A stretch of DNA of 39,413 bases. It comes from a virus. The notes beneath the pieces are model-generated. The model was not told the origin of the DNA and made no database searches. It saw only the letters and a list, made by a program, of their open reading frames with translations. The translations under genes and the position numbers were made by a program. Positions 26,088 to 36,048 of this stretch are shown here, in pieces. Within the stretch, counting starts at the first letter, position 1. Every line of letters begins with the position of its first letter. The stretch lies in IMG/VR virus record IMGVR_UViG_3300042477_000313, positions 1 through 39,413 of that record; one strand, given 5' to 3'.

Positions 26088-28681
26088 GCCAGGTCACTGA
26101 ACTGCTGGTACGGATCAAGGAGCAGGGCGGTGAGCAGCTCACACGGCTTCAAGGCAGCCTGAAAAATCTTGCGCAACAAACTGCTGCAACAAATATTAAC
26201 TTCAAGGAGGCGTCTGCAGAGCTTCGTAGGATTCAGCAAACGTCAACGCAAAGTATCAACAACCTGAAAGGGTATTCGAGTGCTTGGCGTGAAATCGCGA
26301 ATAGCGTTGACATTGCAAGTGCTGAGTTCAAGCAAGCAACAGCAGAAGCTGATCGCCTTGATCGTCAACTGAATAAGATTCAGGGTCGTTCTGGTGGGCG
26401 TGGTGGCCTCGCAAAGGGTGCTCAGATTGCTGGCACGATTGCTGGTGCTGGCGTCTTTGGCGGCCTTGAAGGCGCTCTGGGTGCTGGTATTGGTGGTGTT
26501 GTTGGCGGTGTTCCTGGTGCGATCACTGGTGGTGCAATTGGTGCGCAAGTTGGTGCTCTTCGTCAGGCCGTAGGCGCAATCGCTGAAAATATTGCAGCGC
26601 TGAATAAGTATCGAATTGCGCTAGCTGGCGTCAGCAAAGATCAAGATGATTACAACGAAAGCATTAAAGCAGTCAGCGGATTTTCGAAACAATTTTTACT
26701 GCCCCTGAGTCAGACGACTGAGCAATACACACGACTGAAGGCAAGCATTATTGGCGCTGGGCTAAGTACAAAAGAAACCAACGTTGTCTTTCGTGGTATT
26801 TCTGCTGCAATCATTGGCACTGGTGGAAACGCCGAGAAGCTCAACGCAGCGTTGAATGCTACTTCGCAGGTCTTTAGCAAGGGCAAGGTTAGCGCTGAAG
26901 AATTAAGACAGCAGATTGGTGAGCGGTTGCCTGGTGCATTCACAATTTTTGCGCAGTCGTTGAATAAGACACCTGCTGAACTCGACAAGGCATTGGAAGA
27001 CGGCAAGGTTACTCTTGCTGATTTCTTGAAGTTCAGCGAGGAACTGTTTAAGCGTTACGGCAAAACTGCTGAGATCTTGGCATTAGCACCTGAAAATGCA
27101 GGCGCACGGGTGAAGGTTGCATTGGAGTTAGCTGGTGTCAGCTTTGGTGGCTTCTTCCAGGTTGTTGGCGCTGGATTCCAAAATCTGATTGCAGGTGTGT
27201 TGTCATGGGCGCTTGAGAATGAAACATCAATCAAGAGAGTTGTCACCATTTTTGCGATTGGATTCACAGAGCTAGGCAAGATTGTTGGCGCATTTGCAAA
27301 GTTCCTTGTCGGTGTTTTTAATACAGCATTTTCAACATTGCTTGGGAACCTTGATACTGTTTTGCAAAGGATTGAAGCGGCAATCAATCGCGCTAAAGCA
27401 GTTCAATCTTTAACGCCACAAAGAATTTCTCAATTCCAAGAGCAAGCACGTAAGGCGACCAACGAAAGGTTTGGCGGTCCCGCTGGCTTGTTTACTTTCT
27501 TGCGTGCTGGCGAGGCTGATAAGTTTTACAACCAATATTTTGACAATCTTGTTGACAAGGCGACTAAGTCTGCAGGGGCCAAGAAATATACGGATACCGT
27601 CAGAAATGTTTTGTTCCCTGAATTTACACCCTCGTCATTTGGCACTGGCCTCGGCAATCAACAACTCGCATCTCAGCTTGCGGGTGGTGCCGGTGACGCT
27701 GCTGCAGCAAAAGCCAAGAAAGGCAAAGAGATTGTTGATCGTACAGATGAAGAGTTGAAGCTAATCAGGGAGATCAATCGCCTGCGTCGTGAAGGGCTGG
27801 ATACTGAGGCTGAATTTGTTGAGTTTGAACTGCGCAAAATTGAGATCGCGCTTGATTTGGATGCCAAGCGTATTGGGACCAATCGTGCAATTGAGAGAAG
27901 CGAGGAGAACAAAACAAGATTGGCACAAGCGTTGCAAAACGCGTTTAAAGGTTATGGCGACGAAGTACTGAAATCATTGTCAGTGCAGCTTGAAGTCAAT
28001 CGCGCAATTCAAGACGCTGAAATTAAAGCTGGAATCATCACTCAAGAAAAAGCAAAGCAATTGCTAATTGAAAGACAAATTGCTGATTTTGTTACACGCT
28101 ATCCAAGTGCATCTGCTGAGGCCGTTGAAAGATTCAAGGTTGCAATTAGCACCTCTAAGAAAGAGTTGACAGAAGCTGAGCAGCTTGGGAAATCTGTTGT
28201 CACAACGTTTGCAGATGGACTTTCATCGGCTTTTGATTCCTTGTTTGATCGCGCCAAGAGCTTTAACGAAATCCTTAAGGATGTGCTGCGTTCTACTTCA
28301 AAACTGTTGTTCCAGTTTGCCTTGAAGGGAGCGTTGAAGGGTTTGTTCCCTGGTCTGGGCTTTGCTGATGGCGGCATCATGACTAGCAATGGTCCAATGC
28401 TGCTGAAGCGTTACGCCGCTGGTGGTATCGCAAATTCACCGCAGCTTGCCATGTTTGGTGAAGGCAGCCAGCCAGAAGCGTATGTGCCCCTCCCTGATGG
28501 CCGTACAATCCCTGTGACGATGAAGAATGGTGGCAGCACCAATGTTGTCGTGAACGTTGACGCAAGGGGCAGTAACGTGCAAGGTGAACAAGGGGAAAGC
28601 GCTGCTCTAGGTCGTGCTGTTGCCGGTGCTGTGCAGGCAGAATTGATTCGTCAGAAGCGTCCTGGAGGCTTGTTAGCGTAA
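26084..28681 (+). CDS. H: Tape measure protein (H-like), 865 aa
   Basis: ATG 26084 overlaps the T stop. Long helices (residues 1-120), a Gly-rich hydrophobic part (about 125-165), a TIGR02675-like domain (about 205-320: SQTTEQYTRLKASIIGAGLS, VSAEELRQQIGERLPGAFTI), a hydrophobic region (about 340-385) and a C-terminal part with FADGGIMTSNGP and FGEGSQPEAYVPLPDG, typical of lambda-type tape measures. Length is close to lambda H (853 aa), so the tail should be about as long as lambda's (around 150 nm). It is exported into the host at injection. Confidence 0.93.
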   Translation: MSQVTELLVRIKEQGGEQLTRLQGSLKNLAQQTAATNINFKEASAELRRIQQTSTQSINNLKGYSSAWREIANSVDIASAEFKQATAEADRLDRQLNKIQGRSGGRGGLAKGAQIAGTIAGAGVFGGLEGALGAGIGGVVGGVPGAITGGAIGAQVGALRQAVGAIAENIAALNKYRIALAGVSKDQDDYNESIKAVSGFSKQFLLPLSQTTEQYTRLKASIIGAGLSTKETNVVFRGISAAIIGTGGNAEKLNAALNATSQVFSKGKVSAEELRQQIGERLPGAFTIFAQSLNKTPAELDKALEDGKVTLADFLKFSEELFKRYGKTAEILALAPENAGARVKVALELAGVSFGGFFQVVGAGFQNLIAGVLSWALENETSIKRVVTIFAIGFTELGKIVGAFAKFLVGVFNTAFSTLLGNLDTVLQRIEAAINRAKAVQSLTPQRISQFQEQARKATNERFGGPAGLFTFLRAGEADKFYNQYFDNLVDKATKSAGAKKYTDTVRNVLFPEFTPSSFGTGLGNQQLASQLAGGAGDAAAAKAKKGKEIVDRTDEELKLIREINRLRREGLDTEAEFVEFELRKIEIALDLDAKRIGTNRAIERSEENKTRLAQALQNAFKGYGDEVLKSLSVQLEVNRAIQDAEIKAGIITQEKAKQLLIERQIADFVTRYPSASAEAVERFKVAISTSKKELTEAEQLGKSVVTTFADGLSSAFDSLFDRAKSFNEILKDVLRSTSKLLFQFALKGALKGLFPGLGFADGGIMTSNGPMLLKRYAAGGIANSPQLAMFGEGSQPEAYVPLPDGRTIPVTMKNGGSTNVVVNVDARGSNVQGEQGESAALGRAVAGAVQAELIRQKRPGGLLA

Positions 28682-29016
28682 TGGCCACATTCACCTACGT
28701 CCCCAGCTTCAGCGCTACTGAGCAGAGCCAGCCGCGTGTCAGGCGTGTTCAATTTGGCGATGGCTACGAGCAGCGTTTGCGTTACGGATTGAATGTTGAT
28801 GCAAAATCATGGCAACTATCTTTTACCAATCGCACAGATACTGAGCGCGACAATATCTTGTCATTCCTTGAAGCGCGTGCAGGTGTTGAAAGTTTTGATT
28901 GGACACCCCCTCGTGGTACGGCGGGTAAATACATCTGCAGCGAATGGGCAATGGAAATGGTGAATTACAACAACAACACAATCACCGCGACCTTTGTGCA
29001 GGTGTTTGAACCATGA
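28681..29016 (+). CDS. M: Minor tail protein M, 111 aa
   Basis: ATG 28681, overlapping the tape measure stop. The features FSATEQSQPRVRRVQFGDGY, QRLRYGLNVDAKSWQLSF, ARAGVESFDWTPPRG and NNNTITATFVQVFEP are the pattern of phage_min_tail (gpM). Lambda M is 109 aa. It helps build the tail tip on which the tube grows. It is in the M-L-K-I-J order. Confidence 0.9.
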   Translation: MATFTYVPSFSATEQSQPRVRRVQFGDGYEQRLRYGLNVDAKSWQLSFTNRTDTERDNILSFLEARAGVESFDWTPPRGTAGKYICSEWAMEMVNYNNNTITATFVQVFEP

Positions 29017-30557
29017 GCGAGATGTTTCAGGAGCTGCTCAGCTCCAACCCCTACGCGATCATCGAGCTGTTCGAGTTGCACCTTGACGCTTCGCTGCACG
29101 GCACGACTGAGATCGTTTACTTCCACCCTGGTGCGAATCAAAAGACCCCATCAGGAAACATCATCTGGAAGAGCAAGCCATACCAAGCACTGCCGATTGA
29201 GGTCGAGGGCTTTGAGTATAACGGCACTGGCCAGCTCCCACGGCCGAAAGTGCGCGTCTCGAACCTGCTCGGCAACATCTCGGCGCTGTTATTGAGTGTC
29301 AATAGTTTCACGATTGGCAATGACCTGACAGGCGCGAAAGTCATCAGGATTCGCACGTTGAGCAGGTTCCTCGACCCTGTCAATTTCACTGATGGCGTCA
29401 ACCCTTATGGCGTACCGGCTGACGAGGAGATGCCACGTGAGATCTACTACATCGACCGCAAGTCAGTTGAGAACAGGGACGTTGTTGAGTTTGAGTTGGC
29501 GGCTGTGTTCGACCTGGCTGGCGTGCGTGCACCAAAACGGCAGGTGATCGCGAACATCTGTCAGTGGAAATATCGCAGCGCCGAGTGTGGCTACACAGGC
29601 AGCAACTACTTTGATGAGTATGACAATGCCTTGGGGGCCACACCTGCAACCAACTTCAACTCAACCGCATTTGGCGCTCAGCTCAACGTCAACGAGACGC
29701 TGAATGAAGGCGACGCGATTGTTTCGTCAAATGGTTGGTATCGGGCGCTCATGCAGGCTGATGGCAACTTCGTGGTCTACAACAAGGCGAACGTGCCTGT
29801 CTGGGCGACTGGAACAAACCGTGGTGACGGCACTTGGCGGATCACAATGCAGGCTGATGGCAACCTAGTTATCGCCAATGGCAGCAGCGCGGTCTGGGCC
29901 AGCAACACAGTAGGCACCGCATCACCAACGGGTTTGGCATTCCTTGGCTGGTATCCAACCAACGTGTTGAATGGCCGCTCTGGTGGCTTTGGTTGGGAGT
30001 GCGTTGGATCATCACCTGCTAGTGCGGGATTGACTAACACGCAGACGGAAACGTTCACGGTCAGCGGTCGCACGATTACGGTTCAGTTCACCTTCACGTC
30101 TGCTGCGCTGCCTGTCGATCACTACACAGGTGAGTCGTTCGCTTGGAACATCATCAGCAGTCAGTCAATCAGCAGTTCAACAGGCAGCTACTACCAGGGA
30201 GAGGTGATCAACCTGCCCAAGACTCTGAGCAGCAACAACCCGTTTAGAAACAATCACCCAACGCTGGGCACCATGACGGAGGCAGGTCCGCAGTATGAGA
30301 TCACAGGCGTCAGCGGCAACAGCAACAACAGACTCAGCATCACGACGACCGGTCAGCTCATTGTGTACACAGGCGCCAATACACCGCTCTGGACATCCAG
30401 CTACGCCAGCGCTGTCGAACCTCTGGTGCAGACCGGCACCGTTGACCCGTTGCGTGATGTATGTGGCAAGCGGATCAGTTCATGCAGGAAACGCTTTGGT
30501 GAGTTCAACGACTTACCCTTTGGATCATTCCCAAGTGCTGGTACCTTCTACGGATGA
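29013..30557 (+). CDS. L: Tail tip protein L with inserted bulb-lectin-like domain
   Basis: 514 aa, twice lambda L (232 aa). Residues 1-200 match gpL, with Cys183 and Cys192 (ICQWKYRSAECGYTG); the last 35 residues carry Cys484 and Cys491 (VCGKRISSCRKRFG). In lambda four such Cys bind an Fe-S cluster. The extra roughly 280 residues lie exactly between the two pairs. At 248-288 they hold MQADGNFVVYN and MQADGNLVIAN, the first matching the mannose-lectin motif QxDxNxVxY, and a third degenerate repeat at about 455-475. This is a clear insertion of a carbohydrate-binding module in a tail tip. Confidence 0.85.
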   Translation: MSEMFQELLSSNPYAIIELFELHLDASLHGTTEIVYFHPGANQKTPSGNIIWKSKPYQALPIEVEGFEYNGTGQLPRPKVRVSNLLGNISALLLSVNSFTIGNDLTGAKVIRIRTLSRFLDPVNFTDGVNPYGVPADEEMPREIYYIDRKSVENRDVVEFELAAVFDLAGVRAPKRQVIANICQWKYRSAECGYTGSNYFDEYDNALGATPATNFNSTAFGAQLNVNETLNEGDAIVSSNGWYRALMQADGNFVVYNKANVPVWATGTNRGDGTWRITMQADGNLVIANGSSAVWASNTVGTASPTGLAFLGWYPTNVLNGRSGGFGWECVGSSPASAGLTNTQTETFTVSGRTITVQFTFTSAALPVDHYTGESFAWNIISSQSISSSTGSYYQGEVINLPKTLSSNNPFRNNHPTLGTMTEAGPQYEITGVSGNSNNRLSITTTGQLIVYTGANTPLWTSSYASAVEPLVQTGTVDPLRDVCGKRISSCRKRFGEFNDLPFGSFPSAGTFYG

Positions 30558-31264
30558 CACACTGGAAACATTACGCGCTGGAACATGCGCTCAAGGATGC
30601 ACCACGCGAGGCGTGCGGGTTGGTCGTCGTCATCAAAGGCCGCGAACAGTATTGGCCATGCAAGAACCTGGCACCCGCTAAGGACTTCTTCATCCTTGAC
30701 CCTGACGATTACGCCGCTGCAGAGGATGCTGGCGAGGTGATCGCCGTGTTTCATAGCCACCCGCAGACACCTGCGCAGCCAAGCCAAGCCGATCGTATGG
30801 CCTGCGAAAAGTCTGGGCTGGTCTGGCACATCTGCAACCCTGGCACTGAGATGTGGTGCAAGATCGAGCCAGAGGGTTACCAGGCGCCGCTGATCGGGCG
30901 GGAGTGGGTGTGGGGCGTGAGCGATTGCTGGACGCTGGTGCGGGACTGGTACAAGGAGGAGATGGCGCTTGACCTGCCCGACTGGGAGCGGCCTGCATCA
31001 CTGCTTGAGTTTCATAATGCCCCGATGTTTGAGCGGTGCTTTGCTGAGGCAGGCTTTGAAGACCATGGCATCAATGAGCCTGAGCATGGCGACGCGATCC
31101 TGATGCAACTTGATGGGTCACCCGGCTTGAACCATGTGGCCGTGTATGTGGGAGAGCAGCGCATCCTGCATCATTTGCGTGGGCGGCTCAGTAGCCGTGA
31201 CATCTGGGGTGGCTACTATCAGAAGAGCACAGGCTTGATCGTCAGGCACAGGAGCAGGTGTTGA
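30554..31264 (+). CDS. K: Tail tip protein K: JAMM plus NlpC/P60 peptidase
   Basis: 236 aa, ATGA-coupled to L. N-terminal MPN/JAMM domain with His67, His69, Ser77 and Asp80 (HSHPQTPAQPSQAD). C-terminal NlpC/P60 domain with Cys125 (VSDCWTLVRDWY) and His194 (LNHVAVYVGE). Both zinc-peptidase and cysteine-peptidase motifs are intact. Lambda K has the same two domains. It acts in the tail tip, probably opening the cell wall or processing tail proteins. Confidence 0.92.
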   Translation: MTHWKHYALEHALKDAPREACGLVVVIKGREQYWPCKNLAPAKDFFILDPDDYAAAEDAGEVIAVFHSHPQTPAQPSQADRMACEKSGLVWHICNPGTEMWCKIEPEGYQAPLIGREWVWGVSDCWTLVRDWYKEEMALDLPDWERPASLLEFHNAPMFERCFAEAGFEDHGINEPEHGDAILMQLDGSPGLNHVAVYVGEQRILHHLRGRLSSRDIWGGYYQKSTGLIVRHRSRC

Positions 31265-31265
31265 G

Positions 31266-31859
31266 ATGTTCCGCGTCATCAAGGTTTACGGCAAGCTGGC
31301 AAAGCATCTAGGGCAGCGCAGCTTCAAGGCTGCTGTGAAGACCCCGGCCGAGGCGATCCGGTTCCTACTTGCCAACTTCCCTGACCTGCGTGGTGTGCTG
31401 TCAGAGGGCGACTACAAGGTCACCGTGGGCAGAAATCAGCTTGACCTAGTTGACCATCCAGAGCATTTGCACTTTCCTGTTGCCAGCCAAGAGCCGATCA
31501 GGATTGTCCCGGTGATCGCTGGCGCCGAGGGCGTTGGGCAGGTCCTTGCGGGTATAGCGCTGATTGCTGCTGCAATCTTTATTCCTGGCCTTGGTCTGGG
31601 CCTTGCTGGTGCAACCGTGACGCAGATTGGTCTATTGGGTGGGGCGCTTGTGCTGGGCGGACTGTCGCAAATGTTGACCCCTACGCCGACAATTAAACAA
31701 GGCATGGATGGTGACAACGACCCGCGTAAGTCGTACAGCTTCAGCGGCATTCAGAACGTCTCGCGTCAGGGCGTGCCTGTGCCAATCATTTACGGCGAAG
31801 TGTTTACTGGAAGTATTGTCGTTTCGGCTGGCATCAATACTGAAGAGGTTGCGTCATGA
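31266..31859 (+). CDS. I: Tail assembly protein I, 197 aa
   Basis: ATG 31266. It has RVIKVYGKLAKHLGQRSFKA and PAEAIRFLLANFPDLRGVL, a beta-grasp start, a central hydrophobic Gly/Ala part (residues 93-140: VGQVLAGIALIAAAIFIPGL) and a C-terminal PIIYGEVFTGSIVVSAGI, all typical of lambda_tail_I. Lambda I has 223 aa. It is needed for tail tip assembly. It overlaps J by four bases. Confidence 0.9.
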   Translation: MFRVIKVYGKLAKHLGQRSFKAAVKTPAEAIRFLLANFPDLRGVLSEGDYKVTVGRNQLDLVDHPEHLHFPVASQEPIRIVPVIAGAEGVGQVLAGIALIAAAIFIPGLGLGLAGATVTQIGLLGGALVLGGLSQMLTPTPTIKQGMDGDNDPRKSYSFSGIQNVSRQGVPVPIIYGEVFTGSIVVSAGINTEEVAS

Positions 31860-34800
31860 CGAAGCGTTTGATCGCTGGTGCTGGCGGCGGCGGTGGTGGC
31901 GGTGGCAAAGGCGGTGGCGGTGGCGGTGGCGGCGGTAGTGCAAACGTCACAAAAGACAATCTTGATTCACGTCAGGTAGCGCGGATTATTGACCTTCTTT
32001 GTGAGGGTGAGATCGAGGGATTCCCATCTGCTCGTGGTTACACGCTGGGCACGACGGAATACAACATTGCGATGCTGAAAGATGTCTATCTCAACAACAC
32101 GCCGATCCTTCGCTCGACTGCCAACCCGTCCGCCGTTCAGGCTTCTGATTACAACTTCGACACAACTGGCGGCGTCTTTGAGTTTCGCACTGGCACGCAG
32201 AATCAGACCTATACGCAGAACGTAGGCGACGCCAACCAAAGCACCACAGTCGTCAACACCAAGGTCACCTATAACTCTCCTGTTACGCGGTCGATCACTG
32301 ACCCTGATGTCAACGCTGTTCGCGTCACGATCGGCACGCCTGCACTTCAAATCTTCAAGAACAACGGCGATGTTGAGGGCGCTGTCATTCAATACAGGAT
32401 TCAAACGTCATACAGCGGTGGGCCATTCTCAACTGTTGTTGAAAGTGAGATCAAGGGCCGCACGGCTGATCTGTATCAACGCATTCATCGCATTGACCTG
32501 ACCGCAGCCCCGCCGGTTGACATCCGCGTCGTGCGTGTCAATGCAGATGCTGCACCATCAGGTGAGCAGACAGAGAACAGCGACTTTTATTGGTACGACT
32601 ACACCGAAAAGATCAACGCCAAGACCACCTACCCCAACAGCGCACTGTTCGCCGTCAAGCTCAGCGCTGAACAGTTCAACAGCATCCCCTCGCGCTCGTA
32701 TCGCCTGCGTGGCCTCAAGGTGCGCATCCCTAGCAATGCCACCGTCAACCAGACCAACGGCCGTCTGATCTATGCGGGCACATGGTCGGGCAACTTTGGC
32801 GCAGCACAGTGGACAACAGACCCTGCGTGGATCCTGTGGGACCTGCTGACCAGCAAGCGGTACGGGTTTGGTGATCACATCGACGCGGCACAACTTGACA
32901 AGTGGAGCTTCCTTGCCGCTAGTCAATACTGCACCGAGGTGGTCTCTGATGGGAAGACAGGCCAGGAGCCGCGCTTCTCGTGCAACGTCGTCATTCAGAC
33001 GCAGCAGGAAGCGTTCAAGCTGATCAGCGATCTGTGCTCAGTATTTCGCGCCATGCCGTTCTGGGCTAATGGCACGCTTGAGATCGCGCAGGACCGGCCG
33101 CAGGACTACAGCTACATCTTCAACCAGACCAATGTCACCGAGGAAGGATTCAGCTATAGCGGCAGCAGCCTAAAGACACGGCACACCGTCGCTGTTGTGC
33201 AATATTTCGACATGAACCTGCGCGACCTTGCCTATGAGGTGGTCGAAGACAAAGAGGGAATCAACAAGTTCGGTGTCGTCAAAACGGAGATTTCAGCGTT
33301 CGCCTGCACCAGCCAGAACCAAGCCCGCCGCGTTGGCGAGTGGCTGCTGTATACCGAACAGAACGAGACTGAGGTCGTCAGCTTTAAGACGGACATCGCC
33401 GCAGGTATCACGGTCCGGCCTGGTGACCTGATCAAGATTGGCGACCCTGTGCGTGCTGGTGTGGTGCGCTCCGGCCGCTGCACAAGTGGTTCAACAACGA
33501 CGGTGGTCAAGCTCGACCGCGATGACGTTGCACTGTTCCCCAGCGGCCCGCCGAATGACTTCACGTTCAACGTGCTGTTGCCAGATGGCACCTTGGCAGT
33601 GGTTGCCGGATCGAATCTGGTTGGCAACTCAGTCAGCACTGGCACGGTCTTGACTGCAGCGCCTGTTGCTGGTGCGCCGTGGACCATTGGCGATTCCGCC
33701 GTTCAGATGTCAACGTGGCGGGTGTTGACGATCAAGGAGGAAGGTGACGCCTTTGCTGTCACGGCTGTTGCCCATAACCCAAGCAAGTATGACTACATCG
33801 AGCGGGACATCCCCCTAAGCCAGCGCGACGTATCAGACCTGAACGAACCGCCCGAAACGCCAACCAACCTAGGCGTCAATGAGGTGCTGTACGAAAGCAA
33901 CGGGCAGGTGCTGTCGAAGCTGATCATCGGCTGGCGTGCGGCTGCTCGTGCTCTCAGCTATGAGGTGCGCTACCGCTACAACAACGGCAACTGGGTGGCG
34001 AACACGACCCGCTCGGTTGACTTTGAGATTGCCAACAGCGACGTTGGCCGCTACGAGATCGAGGTGACAGCACTGGGCGCGATCAACAGCAAGCGCTCGA
34101 CACCCGCCGTCAAGACCTTCGACGCGATCGGTAAGACCGCACCACCTGCCACGATCCCTGACCTGTTCATCGCCCCGATCGACGAGCACACGGCTGAGCT
34201 GTACTGGCCGCAGGCGGTTGACCTGGACGTGAAGATCGGCGGCAAGATCCGCATCAGGCACACGCCTATCACGGATGTCACGGCGACATGGGGCAAAGCG
34301 AACGACATCGTGCCAGCCGTTGCAGGCAGCAGCACACGCAAGATCGTGCCACTGCTTGAGGGCACCTACTTCATCCGCGCTTTTGACTCGCTCGGCAATG
34401 AATCATCAGGCGTGGCCACAGTCGTGGTTGACCTGCCAGCTCCTCAGGACCTGCTGCTGGTACAGGAATACAGAGAGGAAGACAACAGCCCGCCGTTCAA
34501 TGGCACCGGCACAAACCTGTACTACAACGAGGCCGAGGTGGGCCTGGTGCTGGCGGCGGATGAGCTGGTCGATGACATGGCCACCGACAACAACTGGGAC
34601 GGCCTGGGCCTGATCGACTACATCGGCGGTTCAGCCAGTGAGGGCAGCTACCAGTTTTACGAAACGCTGGACCTTGGCGCCACCTACGACCTTGGCCTGC
34701 AGCAGATCCTCAAGACACGCGCCTACGAGCCGGGCAACACATGGGACGAACGCCTTGACCTGATTGATCTGTGGGATGACATCGACGGTGATGACCTTGG

Positions 34801-35239
34801 CGCGGCCAACTGCCAACTGTTTGTCAGGACCACTGGCGACAACCCGTCTGGCACCCCGACCTGGGCAAGCTGGCAGCCGTTTGTGAACAACACCCACCGT
34901 GGGCGCGGGTTCCAGTTCAAGGTTGTGGCCACCACCACCAACGCGGCGCAGAACGTGGTGATCGAGGAGCTGGGCGTGATCACGCAATTTGAGCGGCGCA
35001 CAGAGCAGCAGCGCAACTTGAGCAGCGGCGCCGGAGCGTATGCGGTCACATTCCCGACAGCGTTCTACGGCACACCAAGCGTGGGCATCACCGCGCAGGA
35101 CATGGCGACGGGTGACTATTTCACGGTCGGCAGTATCAGCAGAACTGGCTTTACAGTGACCTTCCGCAATAGTGGCGGTAGCATGGTGAGCAAGACCTTT
35201 GACTACCAGGCCGTCGGTCACGGCAGGCAGATCACCTAA
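31856..35239 (+). CDS. J: Central tail tip / host specificity protein J, 1127 aa
   Basis: ATG 31856. The start has a Gly run (GAGGGGGGGGKGGGGGGGG, from GGC/GGT repeats at 31877-31937), then the J core (DSRQVARIIDLLCEGEIEGF, YRLRGLKVRIPSNATV, EIAQDRPQDYSYIFNQTNVT). Fibronectin-III-type modules lie at about 660-760 and 770-855. Residues about 1059-1127 (AVTFPTAFYGTPSVGITAQD, MATGDYFTVGSISRTGFTV, FRNSGG) form a small beta domain common at the ends of fibre proteins. J sets host specificity and contacts the outer membrane receptor. Length is close to lambda J (1132 aa). Confidence 0.93.
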   Translation: MTKRLIAGAGGGGGGGGKGGGGGGGGGSANVTKDNLDSRQVARIIDLLCEGEIEGFPSARGYTLGTTEYNIAMLKDVYLNNTPILRSTANPSAVQASDYNFDTTGGVFEFRTGTQNQTYTQNVGDANQSTTVVNTKVTYNSPVTRSITDPDVNAVRVTIGTPALQIFKNNGDVEGAVIQYRIQTSYSGGPFSTVVESEIKGRTADLYQRIHRIDLTAAPPVDIRVVRVNADAAPSGEQTENSDFYWYDYTEKINAKTTYPNSALFAVKLSAEQFNSIPSRSYRLRGLKVRIPSNATVNQTNGRLIYAGTWSGNFGAAQWTTDPAWILWDLLTSKRYGFGDHIDAAQLDKWSFLAASQYCTEVVSDGKTGQEPRFSCNVVIQTQQEAFKLISDLCSVFRAMPFWANGTLEIAQDRPQDYSYIFNQTNVTEEGFSYSGSSLKTRHTVAVVQYFDMNLRDLAYEVVEDKEGINKFGVVKTEISAFACTSQNQARRVGEWLLYTEQNETEVVSFKTDIAAGITVRPGDLIKIGDPVRAGVVRSGRCTSGSTTTVVKLDRDDVALFPSGPPNDFTFNVLLPDGTLAVVAGSNLVGNSVSTGTVLTAAPVAGAPWTIGDSAVQMSTWRVLTIKEEGDAFAVTAVAHNPSKYDYIERDIPLSQRDVSDLNEPPETPTNLGVNEVLYESNGQVLSKLIIGWRAAARALSYEVRYRYNNGNWVANTTRSVDFEIANSDVGRYEIEVTALGAINSKRSTPAVKTFDAIGKTAPPATIPDLFIAPIDEHTAELYWPQAVDLDVKIGGKIRIRHTPITDVTATWGKANDIVPAVAGSSTRKIVPLLEGTYFIRAFDSLGNESSGVATVVVDLPAPQDLLLVQEYREEDNSPPFNGTGTNLYYNEAEVGLVLAADELVDDMATDNNWDGLGLIDYIGGSASEGSYQFYETLDLGATYDLGLQQILKTRAYEPGNTWDERLDLIDLWDDIDGDDLGAANCQLFVRTTGDNPSGTPTWASWQPFVNNTHRGRGFQFKVVATTTNAAQNVVIEELGVITQFERRTEQQRNLSSGAGAYAVTFPTAFYGTPSVGITAQDMATGDYFTVGSISRTGFTVTFRNSGGSMVSKTFDYQAVGHGRQIT

Positions 35240-36048
35240 TGGCACAGGCAACTGACTACAACATTGCAAACCAGTCAGGCGCCAACTTCCGCGCTGAGCT
35301 GAACACGATCCTTGCAGCGGTCGTCAGTCAAAACTCTGGCTCTGCAGCACCGACCACCACCTACGCGTACCAGCTTTGGATTGATACAGGCGCCAGCCCG
35401 AACCCACTGCTGAAGCTGCGCAACGGTGCAAACAGCGCATGGATCACGATCGGTGATGTGACCGTCGCCAACCTTGGTCTGGCTGCTCTATCGGGTGCAA
35501 CCTTTACGGGCGACATCACGCTCAACGCTCAGTCTGACCTGCGGTTTGCGGACTCTGATAGCAGCAACTGGGTCGCGCTGCAGGCACCTGCCACTGTTAG
35601 CAGCAATGTTACGTGGACCCTGCCCGCTACGGACGGCAGCAGTTCACAGGCACTGAGCACCAACGGCAGCGGCGTGCTGTCCTGGGCGAGCTTTGCAGCA
35701 CTGGCCACAGCGCAGACGTTCACCGCTGCTCAGAGGGGCACCATTTCAGCGCTGACTGATGGCGCAACGATCACGGCAGACTTTGCACTGGCGAATAATT
35801 TTTCAGTCACGCTGGGCGGCAACAGGACCCTGGCCAACCCCAGCAATCTGACAGCAGGGCAAAGCGGCGCGATCTGGATCACGCAGGATGGCACCGGCAG
35901 CAGGACCTTGGCGTATGGCAGTCAGTGGGATTTCACAGGTGGCACTGCGCCGACGTTGACTACTACTGCTGCTGCTGTTGACTGCCTGGTGTATGCCGTG
36001 CAGAGCAGCACCCGTATCACCGCCACCCTGATCACCAACCTGAGCTGA
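35239..36048 (+). CDS. Tail fibre protein, 269 aa
   Basis: ATG 35239. It begins DYNIANQSGANFRAELNTIL, then QLWIDTGASPNPLLKLRNGA, SAWITIGDV, an N-terminal region common to cyanophage fibres. It continues with GATFTGDITLNAQSDLRFAD and PATDGSSSQALSTNGSGVLS, beta-helix-like repeats. The C-terminal part (LANNFSVTLGGNRTLANPSN, GQSGAIWITQDG) is a small beta domain. It probably attaches to J and carries the large adhesin at 36048. Confidence 0.72.
   Translation: MAQATDYNIANQSGANFRAELNTILAAVVSQNSGSAAPTTTYAYQLWIDTGASPNPLLKLRNGANSAWITIGDVTVANLGLAALSGATFTGDITLNAQSDLRFADSDSSNWVALQAPATVSSNVTWTLPATDGSSSQALSTNGSGVLSWASFAALATAQTFTAAQRGTISALTDGATITADFALANNFSVTLGGNRTLANPSNLTAGQSGAIWITQDGTGSRTLAYGSQWDFTGGTAPTLTTTAAAVDCLVYAVQSSTRITATLITNLS

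Noticed and set aside
31856-31940. GGC/GGT run as a DNA repeat or regulatory element
   Set aside because: It is the coding sequence for the Gly-rich start of protein J, in frame and expected for this family.
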